Shown here in pieces: positions 51,024-53,053 of a stretch of 53,053 bases of DNA. Each line of letters opens with the position of its first letter. Position 1 is the stretch's first letter. Source of the stretch: an uncultured Alcaligenaceae bacterium (GTDB taxonomy: Bacteria; Pseudomonadota; Gammaproteobacteria; Burkholderiales; Burkholderiaceae_B); NCBI GenBank assembly GCA_937952975.1, contig CALFXX010000146.1:1-53053 (forward strand), read 5' to 3'. The translations under genes and the position numbers were made by a program. The notes beneath the pieces were generated by a model. It saw only the letters and a program-made list of their open reading frames with translations, ran no database searches and was not told the origin of the DNA.

Positions 51024-52466
51024 CTACGCCATGTTTCCTGCTGCAGCGAAAACCTGCTCCGCCAAAATTTGTTCTTTTTCTGACGGTAGGCAACGCAAAT
51101 CTAACAGCAAGGTCTTCTCTGATAAGCGGCCAATCACAGCCGTCGGTGAGGCGCGCAGCAGGCGCTCAAGGCGGACGACTTTCTTTTCATCCGTCTTGTT
51201 GGTTGCTTCGATCGCCAACGCTACTGAAGGCAAACGCTCAACCGGCAGCGACCCCGAACCGATCTGTGACTTCACCGACTGTGTACGTACTGTGAGCCCA
51301 CAGAGCGTCAACGCCTCTTGCAAGTGCGGTATCAAACGTAGCGCTTGCGCTTGCATGTCGCTCTCGGGGCGCGTCAACAGTTGCAACACCGACAAGCGCT
51401 GCGTCAAGGTGTCTGGATTGCGATAGAGTCTCAAGATCGCCTCAAGTCCTGCAAGCGTGACCTTACCCACACGCAACACACGTTTGAGGGGATTTCTTTT
51501 AATTTTTTGGATCAAGTCACGGCGCCCGACCAAAATGCCTGCTTGCGGACCACCCAGCAACTTGTCACAACTGAAGCTCACCAAGTCGGCACCGGCCTCA
51601 ATGGCCTGCCTGGGAGTCGGCTCTGTGGGTAAGCCATAGCGCGCTAAGTCGATCAAGGTGCCTGAGCCCAAGTCGACGACAAAAGGCAGTTGGCGCTCAT
51701 GCGCGATGCGCGCCAACTCGGCCTCTGGCACCTCAGCGGTAAAGCCTTGCACGACATAGTTACTGGTGTGCACCTTCATCAACAAGGCTGTCTTTGTAGT
51801 GATTGCCTCGGAAAAGTCTTTGGGATGCGTGCGATTCGTAGTGCCAACCTCGACCAATTTCGCGCCCGCGCGCTTCATGATGTCGGGGATTCTGAACGCG
51901 CCGCCAATCTCGATGAGTTCGCCGCGTGAAACGATGGTCTCTTTACGATTGGATAAGGCATGAAGCAATAAAAATACTGCGGCAGCATTGTTATTGACAA
52001 CTGTTGCAGCCTCAGCTCCGGTGAGCTCACACAATAACTCTTCAACAAGTTCGTCACGGTCGCCGCGCTTACCTTCGCCCAAGTCGTATTCAAGTGCACA
52101 CGGCTCGGCCGCGGCGCTGGCCATTGCGTCAATCACCTCAGGGGGCATCACCGCTCTCCCAAGATTGGTATGCAGCACGGTCCCCGTCAAATTAATCACG
52201 CGTCGCAGGTTAGGCGTCGCGCGTTTCTTGAGGGTCTGCGCAATCTGTTCTAGCAAACCCTCTACCTCGGGTTGGGTCGTACGCTTATTTTCGAGGCATT
52301 CTTGGCGCACAGTCGAAAGAGTCGAGCGGATGACGCGTAACACTTCATCGCGACCATACTGTGCCACCCAGTCTTGAGAACGATCGACTGATAAGAGCTT
52401 TTCGACTGAGGGTAATTGGGCGAGCCATTCAGACACGGGCGCACGCGCCACGGGTAATTTATTCAT
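51024..52466 (-). CDS. selA: L-seryl-tRNA(Sec) selenium transferase
   Basis: A 480-residue PLP enzyme converting Ser-tRNA-Sec to Sec-tRNA with selenophosphate. Landmarks: N-terminal LPSVEKLL domain, INLTGTVLHTNLGRA, VNNNAAAVFLLLHAL, VDLGSGTLIDL and the PLP lysine Lys302 in SFSCDKLLGGPQAGI. The ATG at 52466 is used; the preceding TTG would add one residue. It needs selenophosphate from SelD, whose gene is not in the window. Confidence 0.97.
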   Translation of the reverse strand: MNKLPVARAPVSEWLAQLPSVEKLLSVDRSQDWVAQYGRDEVLRVIRSTLSTVRQECLENKRTTQPEVEGLLEQIAQTLKKRATPNLRRVINLTGTVLHTNLGRAVMPPEVIDAMASAAAEPCALEYDLGEGKRGDRDELVEELLCELTGAEAATVVNNNAAAVFLLLHALSNRKETIVSRGELIEIGGAFRIPDIMKRAGAKLVEVGTTNRTHPKDFSEAITTKTALLMKVHTSNYVVQGFTAEVPEAELARIAHERQLPFVVDLGSGTLIDLARYGLPTEPTPRQAIEAGADLVSFSCDKLLGGPQAGILVGRRDLIQKIKRNPLKRVLRVGKVTLAGLEAILRLYRNPDTLTQRLSVLQLLTRPESDMQAQALRLIPHLQEALTLCGLTVRTQSVKSQIGSGSLPVERLPSVALAIEATNKTDEKKVVRLERLLRASPTAVIGRLSEKTLLLDLRCLPSEKEQILAEQVFAAAGNMA

Positions 52467-52518
52467 CAAGGGTTTAGCACCTTAATAGCATGAAGAATCT
52501 TAAAATTGGTTCTGTAAA

Positions 52519-53005
52519 TTATGAACTAGCTGTGCCAGTCTGCCCAACTGTAAAAAATAAATTGCGTCCAGTGCGAGAAAAGCCTTCACCCGATAGCGCT
52601 AGATCGAGGCTAATCGATGCGAGATCATCAGCCACTGCGTCCACGAGGGGCTCTTTAGCCTGAAACATGAGTTTCAAATAGCCTCGACACTCTTCGCAAC
52701 ACTCGCCTTGCAAAGCACTTTCGCGCGAGTTCCCCAACATTGAGACTTCTTTAGGGGTCTCGCAGTTTGTACAGCGTGCGCGCGGTGCGTACCATTCTGA
52801 GGCGCACAGCGAACATACCATGTAGCGATGCAGATCGCGTTCGCCGACGCGGACAACGCTTGCCACAGGATGAGACCCGCAAACGGGACACAGTCCGCTT
52901 TCGCCCTTATGCAAGTCAACAAACGCTGATAGCGTTTTTGCTTGAGTCGTCCATAAAAGTTGCAAGGCTGCGCCAATAAACGGCACGGCATCGGCGGGCA
53001 ACTCC
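52519..53005 (-). CDS. fdhE: Formate dehydrogenase accessory protein FdhE, C-terminal part
   Basis: The frame continues past the true contig end into adapter sequence, so only residues encoded from 53005 down to 52519 are genuine (about 162). Two rubredoxin-like iron motifs are present: LCPVCGSHP, CSLCASEWYAPRARCTNC and GECCEECRGYLKL. The end AVADDLASISLDLALSGEGFSRTGRNLFF is the FdhE C-terminus. FdhE is needed for activity of formate dehydrogenase, often a selenoenzyme, which explains its place directly upstream of selA (52 bases apart). Confidence 0.9.
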
Positions 53006-53053
53006 AGATCGGAAGAGCACACGTCTGAACTCCAGTCACCGATGTTTATCTCG
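53006..53053. other. Illumina TruSeq adapter at the contig end (artefact)
   Basis: The final 48 bases read AGATCGGAAGAGC..., then the rest of the TruSeq 3' adapter to CAGTCAC at 53039, an 8-base index CGATGTTT at 53040-53047 and ATCTCG, the start of the flow-cell arm. Translated on the minus strand it gives the well-known artefact peptide CSSDL at the apparent N-terminus of FdhE. It must be trimmed. Confidence 0.97.

Noticed and set aside
53006..53039. Open frames that start in the last 40 bases
   Set aside because: Their first residues are translated adapter, not genome.

Overview
The window is a piece of a betaproteobacterial chromosome, most likely from a member of Burkholderiales close to Alcaligenaceae. 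Pointers are the Bug-type tripartite tricarboxylate transporter binding protein, the MlrC/M81 peptidase, the MmgE/PrpD and DUF35-thiolase catabolic genes, the gmk-rpoZ-spoT and rph/rdgB/hemW housekeeping blocks, and moderate GC content judged by eye. No transposase, integrase, phage gene, CRISPR array or rRNA was found. Genes are tightly packed and no intergenic gap exceeds about 230 bases. Both ends are cut: the left end lies inside an error-prone polymerase gene, and the last 48 bases (53006-53053) are Illumina adapter, not genome.

Layout. 1-4856: 3' end of imuC/dnaE2, yqeY, a PaaI-like thioesterase, a small lipoprotein, a DUF423 membrane protein, and a thiolase plus DUF35 zinc-ribbon pair. 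4877-8556: a bidirectional terminator, an OprB-like porin whose 3' end has become a five-copy 17-bp tandem array, a Fur-box-like site, and a divergent OmpR/histidine-kinase pair. 8553-15768, mostly minus strand: an MlrC-like peptidase, a YdgA-like protein, proC, ubiA, recG with an unusual insert, and ridA. 15815-19953: ntrB-ntrC and glnA, the last with a textbook sigma-54 promoter and two NtrC sites 31 bp apart. 19955-39085: the housekeeping genes hemW, rdgB, rph, yicC, gmk, rpoZ and spoT, interrupted by catabolic modules (LysR/acyl-CoA dehydrogenase/MmgE-PrpD/SDR; gamma-glutamyltransferase; EthD-like/Bug/amidase/SDR/sulfurtransferase). 39235-47987: a TRAP-type binding protein, a DMT exporter, a YbbA-like ATPase head-to-head with tesA, ppiD, ugpQ, rlmJ, an RsuA/RluF-type pseudouridine synthase and ubiC.

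47984-53005 is the most distinctive part: a minus-strand selenocysteine locus reading fdhE (partial), selA, selB, tRNA-Sec (selC), then a glycine-cleavage-H-like lipoyl-domain protein and a DsrE-family protein. SelA charges the tRNA with selenocysteine, SelB delivers it at UGA, and FdhE matures formate dehydrogenase, so a selenocysteine formate dehydrogenase probably lies beyond the right end. The H-like and DsrE proteins are not part of the known Sec machinery. Their place in the same transcription unit suggests a sulfur, selenium or lipoyl relay attached to it; this is the best candidate here for something undescribed.
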